DNA of 64,000 nucleotides from Rickettsia endosymbiont of Bradysia coprophila (GTDB lineage Bacteria; Pseudomonadota; Alphaproteobacteria; Rickettsiales; Rickettsiaceae): NCBI GenBank assembly GCA_019468145.1, contig JAHXDM010000002.1, positions 790,757 to 854,756 of the forward strand, read 5' to 3'. Shown piece by piece: positions 44,747 to 54,721 of this stretch (position 1 is its first letter; each line of letters starts with the position of its first letter). The notes under the pieces were generated by a model. It saw only the letters and a program-made list of their open reading frames with translations, ran no database searches and was not told where the DNA came from. The position numbers and the translations under genes were made by a program.

Positions 44747-46600
44747 TCACTTACCATGTTTGGTTTTATTCCATTTAAATGGCACAAAAATAATCTCCCA
44801 TATAGCTTTATAACTTGCTATAACGTGAAGTAAAAAATATAAGGGCCATAAAAATAACGCCTTGATATCTAGTATTTTAAAATTATTAATTTTACCATTC
44901 TTGTATAATAAAAGAAAGAATGCCGTACCATACAGATAAGAAAAAGCAAAAAAACTATTAATAATCCATAAATAATGAATTATAGTAAACTGATTGATTT
45001 TAATAATTATTATTAAAAATGGCAAGCAGCAAAATCCATAGGAAGAAAAACCAACAAAAATCCAAATTACTATTATGTGGGAGAGTTTATATTTTTTATA
45101 TTTGTCGTGTTGGCTTAAAAATACCAAAAATGTTTGTAAGAAACCTTTGATCCAACGTGATCTTTGATTGATCCAATTTATAATATCTCTAGGTGATTCT
45201 TCAAAAGTATAGGAATCTATAATACAAACTTTATAGTTAAAGGAGGACAGTCTAATTCCGAGCTCTGCATCTTCTGTCACATTATAAGCATCCCAAAAAC
45301 CAACTTTTTGTAATATGTCTAATTTAAAGTGATTACTTGTGCCTCCCAAAGTAACTGGTAAATTCATTAAACTCAAGCCTTTTAGTAGGTACTCAAACCA
45401 TAAACAATATTCCATACTAAAAAATTTAGTCAGTAAATTTTCATTTTCATTATAGAAGCTAAGTTTAGCTTGCAAACAGGCATATTCTTCTGGTAATTTT
45501 CTAAATTCCCGGACCGCTTTAAGTAATTGATCGGGCTCCGGCCTATCTTCTGCGTCATACACTACTACATATTGACCTTTACAATATTGCATCACATAAT
45601 TCAGGGCCTTAGGCTTAGTTCTAGGCAAACTAAAGGGTACTTTAATTAAATGCATATAAGACGGTAAGGTATGGAGAATAGTTTCATAAACCATCGAATC
45701 ATCATCTGCTTCAATAATAATTTTTACATCCAATTTATGTTTAGGATAATCAATGCTAGCAATATAATAAAGGAGTGATTGTAACTTATTTGCTTCTTTA
45801 TATAAGGGGAGCAGAATTGTATAAATAGGTAAGGCTAAATCATTAATGTCTTGGGACTTAATAAATTCCCAAACATTGGCACGCAGCGGATTACAATTTT
45901 CCTCGCTACTATTTTGTTTTACATGCCAATTTGAAAGGAAATGTACGGAGAGAGGAGGGGGGTGAGAAAATATCGCACGGATAAATAAAATAAATTTTAA
46001 AATATTTTGAGAAAAATAACCAAGGATATTAATTGTATGAAAGAAATACTTAAATGTAAGAAAAGAGCCAAAATATATCACAAAAAATATCATCATTACT
46101 TTCGGATAATTGATATTTTTTGCTCCTATATTCTTCGTAATAAACTGAAGTAAGCAGCCAGCCCGAATAATATTTAAATGACTAAAATTCTGTTCTAAGA
46201 TTTGATAAAAATCTTGTTTTTTTACTAATATAATTTGCATACTATATATTGCCCTTAATTGCTTTAAATAAGCAATATCATGTATAGCCAGCATTTTATC
46301 CTTCTTCTCATTTTCATAAATAAAGTATCCTTGTTTTACATATTGCTTTATTTTTGAATAATCATAAATTTTTACAGTATTTTCACTAGCATTTAATAAA
46401 GGGAATATTTGATTAGTATAAAAAATATCTATTATCTGTTCATTTTCAATTATCCCTTCAGCAATTATTAAGCTAAAAAAATCAGTTTCTAGGGTAGATT
46501 CAATTAATTTAAAGAGAGAAAATTGCAGATCGCTAATTAATTTATCTCTTTTTAGAATGTCTAAAAAAATTTTGTTAATATTAGTTATACATCTATCCAT
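44747..46600 (-). CDS. Membrane-bound family 2 glycosyltransferase
   Basis: 617 residues. An N-terminal region of about 180 residues resembles the MshEN-type sensory/fold part found before such enzymes. A first membrane helix pair, the GT2 catalytic domain (IEADDDS, YDAEDRPEPDQL, TEDAELGIRL and the QRSRWIKGFLQ processive motif) and four C-terminal membrane helices follow. The signature is that of processive polysaccharide synthases such as cellulose synthase or NfrB-like proteins. The acceptor is unknown. It overlaps the upstream gene by 16 bases, and the two probably make and export one surface polymer. Confidence 0.82.
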   Translation of the reverse strand: MDRCITNINKIFLDILKRDKLISDLQFSLFKLIESTLETDFFSLIIAEGIIENEQIIDIFYTNQIFPLLNASENTVKIYDYSKIKQYVKQGYFIYENEKKDKMLAIHDIAYLKQLRAIYSMQIILVKKQDFYQILEQNFSHLNIIRAGCLLQFITKNIGAKNINYPKVMMIFFVIYFGSFLTFKYFFHTINILGYFSQNILKFILFIRAIFSHPPPLSVHFLSNWHVKQNSSEENCNPLRANVWEFIKSQDINDLALPIYTILLPLYKEANKLQSLLYYIASIDYPKHKLDVKIIIEADDDSMVYETILHTLPSYMHLIKVPFSLPRTKPKALNYVMQYCKGQYVVVYDAEDRPEPDQLLKAVREFRKLPEEYACLQAKLSFYNENENLLTKFFSMEYCLWFEYLLKGLSLMNLPVTLGGTSNHFKLDILQKVGFWDAYNVTEDAELGIRLSSFNYKVCIIDSYTFEESPRDIINWINQRSRWIKGFLQTFLVFLSQHDKYKKYKLSHIIVIWIFVGFSSYGFCCLPFLIIIIKINQFTIIHYLWIINSFFAFSYLYGTAFFLLLYKNGKINNFKILDIKALFLWPLYFLLHVIASYKAIWEIIFVPFKWNKTKHGK

Positions 46601-47568
46601 ATTGAAAATATTATTCCTGATACTCGATAGTTCTGTTTCACAAGACTTTTATCTACAAAATATCCTATTTGAGTTATAAAGCTCTTTTGTTTTAAATTAC
46701 CAAATCCAATATGTTTTGCAATTGAAAATTGATTATATATCGTTTTATTATAAATATAATTATAATTTTTCCTTCGAATGTAACATTTAATGAAATTTAC
46801 TAACATAAAACCGTTATTAAATTTTATGCCCTCCTTGGTTGAAATTGTATAATAATTTTGTGACTTTTTTGCAGTATTGAAATATTGCCCAAAAGCAAAA
46901 CTACTTTCAGCAAACAATGAAATAGAACGACCTTTTTTTGATGTTCCTGATAGCAACGATAATTCATAAAAAAATTGCTGCTTACCATTATATTGAGATA
47001 ATGATATTTTTGGTTGTACTGATATTATACGGTTCTTATTCTGAAAAAGCTTGAATTTATAAAAGGCGCTAATTTCTTTATGGCTAACTGTTGGACTTAT
47101 ATATTGAGTACCTTGCAGCTTATTATTTTTATAAAGTAGTTGAATTCCTATATTAGTATTATTACTCATTCCATATTCTACTGCAAATATTCGTGTTAAC
47201 TCATCTTGGTATGAAGTGAGAGCTACAGAAGTACGTTCCAAAAGTTTAATGTGATGAAACAATTTATTATAAACAGCCGAAAATTTATTAGCTGCTTTTA
47301 ATTTTTCCCTTAAATATTCTAGTTGTTTTTCTATTTTTAGCCGAAGATCAGCTCGTGCTTGTTTAACATATCGAGAATTTTTATCAATATTACTAGAAGT
47401 AAATATATATCTATATTTACCTTCGTCAATTAACCAGGCTGATGCATACACTTTACTATCCATACTATGTATCCACAACATAATTATCACTAAAATAATT
47501 TTCTTCAACTCAGGTTGAAAGTTGAAAATTCCTAGCTTAGATGTTTTTCTCATCCTTATAGCAATCAA
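46585..47568 (-). CDS. Putative outer-membrane protein coupled to the glycosyltransferase
   Basis: 327 residues with a signal peptide (cleavage after about residue 43, YAS-A). A helical segment (about 60-130) is followed by alternating beta strands rich in aromatic residues, ending in an aromatic/hydrophobic strand, which suggests a C-terminal beta barrel. It overlaps the downstream glycosyltransferase start by 16 bases. I do not recognise a family. Export of the polymer made by the glycosyltransferase is inferred from coupling only. Confidence 0.6.
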   Translation of the reverse strand: MIAIRMRKTSKLGIFNFQPELKKIILVIIMLWIHSMDSKVYASAWLIDEGKYRYIFTSSNIDKNSRYVKQARADLRLKIEKQLEYLREKLKAANKFSAVYNKLFHHIKLLERTSVALTSYQDELTRIFAVEYGMSNNTNIGIQLLYKNNKLQGTQYISPTVSHKEISAFYKFKLFQNKNRIISVQPKISLSQYNGKQQFFYELSLLSGTSKKGRSISLFAESSFAFGQYFNTAKKSQNYYTISTKEGIKFNNGFMLVNFIKCYIRRKNYNYIYNKTIYNQFSIAKHIGFGNLKQKSFITQIGYFVDKSLVKQNYRVSGIIFSIWIDV

Positions 47569-47754
47569 TAGTTTAAAATTATTAAAATACAGTTATTTTA
47601 CAGTTAGTAAATTAATAAAACCTGATGAGATAGATATTTTAATTACAAATTGACTCTATTAAGTTAAGTTAACCTCTCATTTCCTAAAAAAATACTAGAG
47701 AAATTTCTTACTCATTCTATAATATCTTATATTAAACAATTAGAATCAGGATAA

Positions 47755-49011
47755 ATGACTGTTTTCTTAATAATCATTATTACTATAATGATAGGATGGT
47801 CCGCTCTACTCTCTGCCATCGAAACTGCCATTACTGCATCATCTCCTGGTAAAATACAAAAGCTTAAGGTAAAAAATATTAACCGCTCACGTAGCACCTT
47901 ACAAATTTTGAAAAACAAAGAAAAAGTAATTGGTACGCTATTAATCCTTAATACCTTAAGCAATACTATTTGTACTACGCTTTCTACTAGCATGTTTATC
48001 AATTGGCTCGGAGATAAAGGTACAGTAGTTGCTACCGCAGTTATGGCTTTTGTAATAATACTTTGTGGTGAAGTTATCCCAAAAGCAATTGCCGTAGCAA
48101 AAGCAGAGCAATTAGCGTTACTTGCTGCTCCTGCTATCTTATTGCTTCTTAAGATCTTTAAGCCCATTAATTATACATTTACCATTCTAGTGCAATTATT
48201 GTGCTTTATTTTTCGTATTAATCTCCATCAAAACATTTCAGGCACTGAAGAAGTAAGAGGAGTAATTGAGCACTATCATCAAGAAGGCAATGTTTATAAG
48301 TCTGATCGTGATATGTTGGGGGGGATATTAGATATTAGACAAATGACTGTATCGGAGATTATGATTCACCGCAGCAACATAGTAGCCATTAATATAGATT
48401 CACCTAAAGACGAGATAGTTAAGCGGGCTTTATCTTGCCCTCATACTCGGATACCTTTATGGAAAGATACTCAAGATAATATTATTGGAGTATTACATAC
48501 TCGAGATCTTTTTAGAGTTTTACATGAAAGTAATAATGATACAAAAAAAATAAATATTATGGAATTGATTAACCAACCATGGTTTATTCCTGATAACGCT
48601 TTGGTAACCCATCAACTTAATGCTTTTAGAGAGAAGAAAAATCATTTTGCTTGCGTGGTAGATGAATATGGGGATTTACAAGGTATTATTACTTTAGAAG
48701 ATATTTTAGAAGAGATTGTTGGCCCTATTATTGATGAACATGATTATCCTAATAATATCATTGTCAAACAATCAGAAACGGAATTTATTATTGATGGATC
48801 CGCAACAATACGAGATGTTAATAGAGAATTAAACTGGAATTTATCAGATGAGAATGCCAACACCATAGCTGGGTTGATTATCCACACTCTTAAGAGGATC
48901 CCTAATCAAGGAGAATATATTAAAATATTTAATTTAGGAATATTGGTAAGTAAAAAAGTAGGCAATCGGATTAATAGTGTCAAAATAACTGTTCTTCCTA
49001 CCACCACCTAA
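47755..49011 (+). CDS. CNNM/CorC-type transporter (DUF21, CBS pair, CorC_HlyC)
   Basis: 418 residues. An N-terminal DUF21 membrane domain with three to four helices (LLSAIETAITASSPGKIQKL, GEVIPKAIA) is followed by two CBS domains (VSEIMIHRSNIVAI and HTRDLF...) and a C-terminal CorC_HlyC domain (VVDEYGDLQGIITLEDILEEIVGPI). Related proteins move or sense Mg2+, and Rickettsia members are often named hemolysin C; haemolysis cannot be inferred. Confidence 0.88.
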   Translation: MTVFLIIIITIMIGWSALLSAIETAITASSPGKIQKLKVKNINRSRSTLQILKNKEKVIGTLLILNTLSNTICTTLSTSMFINWLGDKGTVVATAVMAFVIILCGEVIPKAIAVAKAEQLALLAAPAILLLLKIFKPINYTFTILVQLLCFIFRINLHQNISGTEEVRGVIEHYHQEGNVYKSDRDMLGGILDIRQMTVSEIMIHRSNIVAINIDSPKDEIVKRALSCPHTRIPLWKDTQDNIIGVLHTRDLFRVLHESNNDTKKINIMELINQPWFIPDNALVTHQLNAFREKKNHFACVVDEYGDLQGIITLEDILEEIVGPIIDEHDYPNNIIVKQSETEFIIDGSATIRDVNRELNWNLSDENANTIAGLIIHTLKRIPNQGEYIKIFNLGILVSKKVGNRINSVKITVLPTTT

Positions 49012-49027
49012 GGGGCAGTCTCAAGAG

Positions 49028-49179
49028 TAGACTTCCTTAGCATAATTCTCTTCTGTTGGTAATTTGGGCGTCGGGCCTAGATTGCCAATCCTCATATAAC
49101 ACCCCTAGTACGCTTGGTTCTTAAGTTCTGTGTTTCCTACAAATTCCCTAGCAAACGCGAATTCTGCTAAGGAAGTCTA
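49028..49179. repeat. R2 palindromic repeat, divergent copy
   Basis: About 152 bases bounded by TAGACTTCCTTAGC and its inverse GCTAAGGAAGTCTA. It shares the TAGACTTC ends and the AGGGAATTTG-type internal block with 53412 and 62216. Confidence 0.65.
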
Positions 49180-49187
49180 GTTAATGT

Positions 49188-50345
49188 TCAAACCTTAACC
49201 GGCATAACTACAAAAAGTTCACTGGAATTACTGACAATCTTCAATAACATCGGAGAAGAAGGATTAGCAAAATGTAATTCCACCAGATTTTCTTTTATAG
49301 CAGTTAAAACGGCGTTTAAACTGTCCATAATATATTTAGGGTTAAATCCGATAGTTAGAGTATCGTCATAATCAAATATACATAAATTATCCTTATCCCT
49401 AGAGGATGGTATAATTTCTTTAGCAACGCCTCGTGATTCTCCAGAAGCAGTTAATTCCACGAAATCTTTTGATAAAATTAACTTAATTGCTTGAAATTTA
49501 TCGACAGTAATGGTTGCTACTCTGTCAATAACCTCTGCTAATAATTTAGCATTAATAGTTAAGATATAGTTATTTTCTGTGGGGATAAAAGCTTGGTACT
49601 CCGGAAAAGTGCCATCTATAAGTTTTGACACCATGATAATATCATTACATATAAATTTAATTTTATTCACACTAAGAAAAATTTCCATATCCAGTTGGAC
49701 ATTTTTAGGGTCTTTGGCAATCTTCACAATCTCTTCAAGAGTTTTTTTGGGTAAAATAACTCCAAATTCGTGAGAACTACTTGCAACTTGCGTGGTGGAA
49801 ATTGACAATCTATGACCATCGGTACTAGCGGCTTTACATTCCCCATCTTTAATAGAAAAATAAACCCCATTAAGGTTGTATCTAGTTTCATCAGTTGATA
49901 TCGAAAATAAAGTGCTGTCAATCATTTTAGCAAAGTCCCGACACGGAATTTTAAAGGTAGTCTCACTATTTATATCATCTAAAGTAGGAAATTGATTGAC
50001 AGGCAAAGTTAATAAATTAAAGGTACAATTTTTCCCTAAAACCATCAATTGTTCATCCTCTCCTTGCATACTAAGAGTAATCTCATTATCCGATATTTTT
50101 TTTACTATATCACTCAGCGTTTTAGTAGAGACTGTTATTTCTCCTTCCTGGATAACTTGTGCTGCTATTTTTTGGCTCAGATATATTTCCATATTAGTAG
50201 TTATTAATTCCAATTTCCCATCTTTGGACGATAATTTGATATTACTCAGTTCAGCAATGACATTGCGTTTTTCTACCACTGAATTAGCAAAAGTTAAAGC
50301 ATGGGTTAGGGTTTTTGTTTCAGTTATTATTTTTAAATGACTCAT
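49188..50345 (-). CDS. dnaN: DNA polymerase III beta sliding clamp
   Basis: 385 residues, three clamp domains. Recognisable blocks: [45 protein letters not shown] and the C-terminal VVMPVKV. Holds polymerase on DNA and recruits clamp-binding proteins. Complete; no dnaA nearby. Confidence 0.96.
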   Translation of the reverse strand: MSHLKIITETKTLTHALTFANSVVEKRNVIAELSNIKLSSKDGKLELITTNMEIYLSQKIAAQVIQEGEITVSTKTLSDIVKKISDNEITLSMQGEDEQLMVLGKNCTFNLLTLPVNQFPTLDDINSETTFKIPCRDFAKMIDSTLFSISTDETRYNLNGVYFSIKDGECKAASTDGHRLSISTTQVASSSHEFGVILPKKTLEEIVKIAKDPKNVQLDMEIFLSVNKIKFICNDIIMVSKLIDGTFPEYQAFIPTENNYILTINAKLLAEVIDRVATITVDKFQAIKLILSKDFVELTASGESRGVAKEIIPSSRDKDNLCIFDYDDTLTIGFNPKYIMDSLNAVLTAIKENLVELHFANPSSPMLLKIVSNSSELFVVMPVKV

Positions 50346-50436
50346 ATTTACTAATATTTATTACAAATTAACTTAAAGTTTTATAAAAATGTCTATATTT
50401 ATAAGTATACACTATTTTATCTCTCCACTAAGTACT

Positions 50437-50529
50437 AGGTGGCAAATATTTCTATTTAATTTAATTTTGCTTCTTTTTGCTGTAAATATAATCAGCAATA
50501 TAATTTTAAGTAGAAATATCACCCAACCT
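50437..50529. repeat. R3 MITE-like element, short copy
   Basis: About 93 bases ending CACCCAACCT, with TTTTAAGTAGAAATAT inside that end and a degraded left end (AGGTGGCAAATATTTCTA). It is a shorter version of 54501-54660. Confidence 0.7.
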
Positions 50530-51352
50530 AAATTCTTAATAATTCATTGATCGCTACTTTGCTTCTCGTGATTTTGTCAACTTGCTTAACAATTACCGCA
50601 CAATATAAACTGGGCTCTCCTCTTCTTCCCGGCATACTACCAGGCACTACCACGGAATAAGGAGGAATTCTACCATAGGTTATTTTCCCGCTTTCTCTAT
50701 CTATTATCTTGGTAGAAGCAGCAATAAACACTCCCATACTAATTACACTTCCTTCTTCTACTAATACCCCTTCCGCTATTTCCGATCTGGCTCCAATAAA
50801 ACAGTTATCTTCAATTATCACCGGTTTACTCTGGATAGGTTCCAATACTCCACCAATCCCTGTACCTCCCGAAATATGACAATTTTTTCCAATTTGCGCA
50901 CATGAACCAACAGTCGCCCAACTATCAATCATCGTTCCTTCTCCTATATAAGCTCCTATATTAATAAAAGAAGGCATAATCACCACATTATTAGCTATAT
51001 AGCTACCTGTTCTTATAAATGCTCCTGGCACTATACGATATAAGTTCTTTTTAAATAATCCTTCAGAATAATTTTCAGAAAATCTCGGGGGAATTTTATC
51101 GTACCATTTGATACAACCTCCTGAATAAACGTAAGAATCAGTCACAATAAAATATAATAATATTGCTTTCTTGAGCCAATCATTAACTTGCCATTCATTC
51201 TCTTTTTTTTCACAAACTCTTATTACCCCTTCATTCAAAGCAGTAATAATCTCCTCTAATATCTCAATTAAGTTATTATCTGGTTGGGAGCTTTTGGTTA
51301 ATTTATCACGCTTTTCCCAAAATTCTTCTATAGGCTGTATATATTTTTGCAT
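50528..51352 (-). CDS. dapD: Tetrahydrodipicolinate N-succinyltransferase
   Basis: Succinylase-branch enzyme of diaminopimelate synthesis, which feeds peptidoglycan. 274 residues: helical N-terminal domain, then hexapeptide-repeat beta helix (ANNVVIMPSFINIGAYIGEG, GTMIDSWATVGSCAQIG, GGTGIGGVLEP, ARSEIAEGVLVEEG). Complete. Its end lies one base inside the R3 repeat, so the repeat abuts the gene. Confidence 0.96.
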   Translation of the reverse strand: MQKYIQPIEEFWEKRDKLTKSSQPDNNLIEILEEIITALNEGVIRVCEKKENEWQVNDWLKKAILLYFIVTDSYVYSGGCIKWYDKIPPRFSENYSEGLFKKNLYRIVPGAFIRTGSYIANNVVIMPSFINIGAYIGEGTMIDSWATVGSCAQIGKNCHISGGTGIGGVLEPIQSKPVIIEDNCFIGARSEIAEGVLVEEGSVISMGVFIAASTKIIDRESGKITYGRIPPYSVVVPGSMPGRRGEPSLYCAVIVKQVDKITRSKVAINELLRI

Positions 51353-51443
51353 AGTATTTTTGATAAACTCTTGATAAAAATCATAAATAACTTTATTTTT
51401 AAGTCAACCTATACAATATAGAACTTAAAGTTTATTACACGCA

Positions 51444-52142
51444 ATGAGTATTACTTGCCCCAATTGTAACACTAGCTTTATAGTTTCCAACGATCAAATA
51501 GGAACACTAGGCAGGAAGGTCAAATGTTCAAAATGTCAACATATATGGTATCAAAAATTTGATTTACCTACCCCTTCCATAACTTCTGAAAATACCGAAT
51601 CTAACCAAAATGACGTTGCTACCAATAATATTAGGATCCCTTCGAGTGAAGATAATAAAATAGCAATTAATTCTCTGGATAATCTTATTTATTCAAACCA
51701 TAACGCTACCTTATCACCTTTGTTACCTAGCAATGGAACGTCTCCTATTAATATTATATCTATTTTGTTGATTAATTTAATTTTTCTTTTATTATTTATA
51801 TTGTTTTATGAAAAGTTTAGCCTACTGGCTTTACCTAAAATTGAAGGTAAGAAGGTAATTATAGAAAATATATATACTAAGCAGGGAACAATTAATAATC
51901 AGCTTAAAATTTCCTATAGGCTAACTAATCTTGATAATCGTAATATATTAATACCATTAACTAGAGTAAGGATATTAGATAAACAACATCTACCGGTGAA
52001 ATCATATATATTGGATCAACAAAACATTAAATTATTACCCAAACAGCATATTGACATCACCACTACTCTGGAGAATATACCTGTTACCGGAAGCTCGATC
52101 GATATTATGGTTGGTAATAGCTTAGATTTCATATTACAATAA
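51444..52142 (+). CDS. MJ0042-type zinc-ribbon membrane protein
   Basis: 232 residues. N-terminal zinc ribbon with ITCPNCNTSF and VKCSKCQHIW, a Ser/Asn-rich linker, one membrane helix about 112-132, and a periplasmic beta-rich domain. Proteins of this build are common in Alphaproteobacteria next to ftsE/ftsX or as regulators of unknown role. First of a plus-strand series with the RDD gene and recR. Confidence 0.78.
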   Translation: MSITCPNCNTSFIVSNDQIGTLGRKVKCSKCQHIWYQKFDLPTPSITSENTESNQNDVATNNIRIPSSEDNKIAINSLDNLIYSNHNATLSPLLPSNGTSPINIISILLINLIFLLLFILFYEKFSLLALPKIEGKKVIIENIYTKQGTINNQLKISYRLTNLDNRNILIPLTRVRILDKQHLPVKSYILDQQNIKLLPKQHIDITTTLENIPVTGSSIDIMVGNSLDFILQ

Positions 52143-52200
52143 TTCTTAAGAATTCTATCAAAAATATATTTGTAATTTATAACCATCTGCAATTAAAGAA

Positions 52201-52704
52201 ATGAAAAAGCAAATTATTTATCCGACTCTTATACCTAGAATTTTTGCTTCTACCTTAGATTTAGCATTGATAGCTGTGCCAGCCTATCTAATCATTAATT
52301 TTATATCTTTGAGACTCTCTCTATTATTTTTCAAAGTGAGTCCTCCCGAGATGCTGAAAATTTTAATGCAGTCTGCCGAAAATTCTGCCTCTTCTGTTGC
52401 TGCTGAGAATATAAATTTCAGCAATTTATTATCCTATAATATATTGATGTATCTTGCTACTTTTATTATATATGGCCTATATTTTGTGGGTTGTTGGAAT
52501 TACTACGGTGCTACCCCTGGTAAAATAATTATGCATATGAGAATAGTGGACGCAGTAACTTTTGCCAAACCTAAAAAATGGCAATTAATAAAAAGATTCT
52601 GCGGGTATATATCAGCATTATTTGGTATTTGGTCGATAGTCTTTTCAAAACAACGCCAAGCTCTACATGATAAAATAGCGGGAACGGTAGTGATTAAGAG
52701 TTAA
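52201..52704 (+). CDS. RDD family membrane protein
   Basis: 167 residues. Three membrane helices with the conserved Arg and two Asp: LIPRIFASTLDLALIAVPAY and the GATPGKIIMHMRIVDA block. Function is unsettled; some RDD proteins are Na+/H+ antiporters. Between the zinc-ribbon gene and recR. Confidence 0.85.
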   Translation: MKKQIIYPTLIPRIFASTLDLALIAVPAYLIINFISLRLSLLFFKVSPPEMLKILMQSAENSASSVAAENINFSNLLSYNILMYLATFIIYGLYFVGCWNYYGATPGKIIMHMRIVDAVTFAKPKKWQLIKRFCGYISALFGIWSIVFSKQRQALHDKIAGTVVIKS

Positions 52705-52743
52705 ATTATTTTTATAAAGGAGTCAAATACAAAATTTACATAA

Positions 52744-53346
52744 ATGATTCATCAATCAAATGAAATAGATCAACTAATCTATCTTTTTTCTAAATTACCT
52801 GGTCTTGGTCAAAGATCAGCTAGGCGTATAGTGCTGCATCTTTTACAAGAAAAAGATATTAGATTGAAAAGCCTAATTTCTGCCCTAACATTTGTAGATC
52901 AGAAGGTTTTGAAATGTAGTATTTGTGGAAATATTGATTCAAATCATATTTGTAGAATATGTTTATCTAGCAACCGTAACAACTCAATTATAGCTATTGT
53001 AGATACAGTTGTAGAACTTTGGGCGATAGAACGTAGTGGTATTTTTAATGGTCATTATCATGTGCTTGGTAATAATTTATCAGTGGCAAACCGGCAAAAT
53101 CCTAAAATATTGAGGTTACCTGAATTATTAACTAGATGCCAAAATAACAATATTAAAGAGATAATTATCGCAACTAATGCTACTTTAGAAGGACAAACAA
53201 TAGCTTATTTCATTGCTGAATATTTCAAAAACTCGGCAATTAAAATGTCCAGATTAGCTAGCGGCATCCCAATAGGTGGAGAGTTGGATTATTTAGATGA
53301 AGGAACTTTATCAGCAGCAATAACTTTAAGGCAAATTTTTGATTAA
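52744..53346 (+). CDS. recR: Recombination mediator RecR
   Basis: 200 residues: helix-hairpin-helix at the N-terminus ([17 protein letters not shown]), a four-Cys zinc site ([16 protein letters not shown]), the Toprim domain ([18 protein letters not shown]) and the [21 protein letters not shown] Walker-like end. Works with RecO and RecF to load RecA; RecJ is also in the window. Complete. Confidence 0.96.
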   Translation: MIHQSNEIDQLIYLFSKLPGLGQRSARRIVLHLLQEKDIRLKSLISALTFVDQKVLKCSICGNIDSNHICRICLSSNRNNSIIAIVDTVVELWAIERSGIFNGHYHVLGNNLSVANRQNPKILRLPELLTRCQNNNIKEIIIATNATLEGQTIAYFIAEYFKNSAIKMSRLASGIPIGGELDYLDEGTLSAAITLRQIFD

Positions 53347-53411
53347 ACTAATAAGACTCCTTTAAAAACCTTCGGTATGTCAACCTATAAGTACAAAGCA
53401 TATTTTTAAAT

Positions 53412-53557
53412 TAGACTTCTTTGCCAAACTCGCTTCTGGTAGGGAATTTGAAGGAGATGAGGCGCACAAAACCGCAGCGTACGGGAGCAGTACGCAAGGA
53501 TTTGAGTCTAGATTGTCCAAATTACCAGTAGGAAGTAGAGTTTGGCAAAGAAGTCTA
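53412..53557. repeat. R2 palindromic repeat, copy 1
   Basis: 146 bases, ends TAGACTTCTTTGCC and GGCAAAGAAGTCTA. Inner arms CTTCTGGTAGGGAATTTG/AAATTACCAGTAGGAAG pair again. The right end touches the IS5-family element. Confidence 0.88.
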
Positions 53558-53558
53558 T

Positions 53559-54464
53559 TAGACTTCTTGCATAACCTAGGATATAGGATAAAATGATAAG
53601 ATTTCAGGAATTTTATCATATGAGATATGAAGAACTTAAAAAGTTTGGAGAAGAAGAATTTAGACGTTTAACAGGGGTTAAGAAGAATACTTTTGCAAGA
53701 ATGACTATTATTTTAGAAGAAGCAGAAACAAAGAAGAAAAGATTTGGGGGCAAACCAAACCATTTAAGTATAGAAGAGAGGTTATTGATGGCCCTAGAAT
53801 ATATAAGGGAATATAGAACATATTTTCATATATCAGCTTCATATGGAATATCTGAAAGTAGTTGTTATCGGAATATAAAATGGGTAGAAGATACTTTAAT
53901 TAAGCATCCGGATTTTGCTCTTCCTGGTAAGAAAGCTTTAGTTAAAAGTGATATGACGTATGAAACCATTCTAATTGATGCCACAGAAAGTCCTATCCAG
54001 CGTCCAAAAAAAGACAAAAACGCTACTATTCAGGTAAGAAGAAAAGACATACTTTAAAAACTCAGCTGGTAGTAGACAAAAAGACAAAACAAATAATATG
54101 TACAAATTATGCAAATGGTAAACGACATGATTTTAGGTTATTTAAGGAATCCAAAATTAATATCCATCCTGATACTAATGTAATTACCGATACTGGATAT
54201 CAAGGGTTACAAAAGATTCATGCTAAATCTGAGTTACCAAAAAAGAAGACTAAAAAAAATCCATTAACAAAACAAGATAAGAAAAATAACCAAAAACTGG
54301 CAAGTACCAGGGCCCTGAATGAAAATGTTATCGGCATGCTAAAACGTTTTAAAATTATTGCTGATAAATATCGAAATCGACGTAAAAGATTTGCTCTAAG
54401 ATTTAATTTAATCGCTGGTTTATATAATTGGGAACTAAATTATTAGGGTTATGCAAGAGGTCTA
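53559..54464 (+). mobile_element. IS5-family insertion sequence (IS427/IS1031-like)
   Basis: About 906 bases. Terminal repeats TAGACTTCTTGCATAACC (left, 53559) and its imperfect inverse GGTTATGCAAGAGGTCTA (54447-54464). One transposase in two overlapping frames. It is inserted directly at the right end of an R2 palindrome. The exact target duplication is unclear because both neighbours end in TA. Confidence 0.82.
53593..54446 (+). CDS. IS5-family transposase needing a -1 frameshift
   Basis: The first frame (53593-54057, 154 codons) contains the DNA-binding part and the first catalytic Asp (ILIDATESPIQRP). It then runs out of frame after CCAAAAAAAGAC at 54003-54014. A -1 slip on the A7 run gives Pro-Lys-Lys-Arg-Gln-Lys-Arg-Tyr-Tyr-Ser-Gly-Lys-Lys-Lys-Arg-His, the normal IS5 continuation, and the frame then stays open to TAG 54446 with the second Asp (ITDTGYQGL) and the final NENVIGMLKRFKI Glu. 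The total is about 284 residues. Programmed -1 frameshifting is known in this group, so the gene may be functional; simple mutation is the alternative. Confidence 0.78.
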
Positions 54465-54721
54465 TTGTCTTCCAAGCACGTAGTATTAAGTTGGCATAGT
54501 AGGTTGGGTGGATATTTCTACTTAATTTAATTTCGCTTCTTTTTGCTGTAAATTAATAGGATTTTTTTGAAATATAGCCAATATCCTTGCAAAAACCCTA
54601 TTAATTTTCGCTAAAAATAATCAGAAATATAAATTTTAAGTAGAAATATTCACCCAACCTGGTGTATTAATAGAAATTAACTTATTAATTTCTAATTTTT
54701 TTTATATTTATTAGGTCTCAG
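54465..54721. other. Intergenic region occupied by an R3 element
   Basis: 257 bases, of which 160 are the R3 MITE-like element. The remainder holds the promoter for the histidine kinase. No gene. Confidence 0.5.
54501..54660. repeat. R3 MITE-like element with a nested palindrome
   Basis: 160 bases bounded by AGGTTGGGTG and CACCCAACCT, with imperfect arms continuing (GATATTTCTACTTAA / TTAAGTAGAAATATT). Inside lies a second palindrome (54552-54605, ATTAATAGG...CCTATTAAT) absent from the short copy at 50437. Confidence 0.82.
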
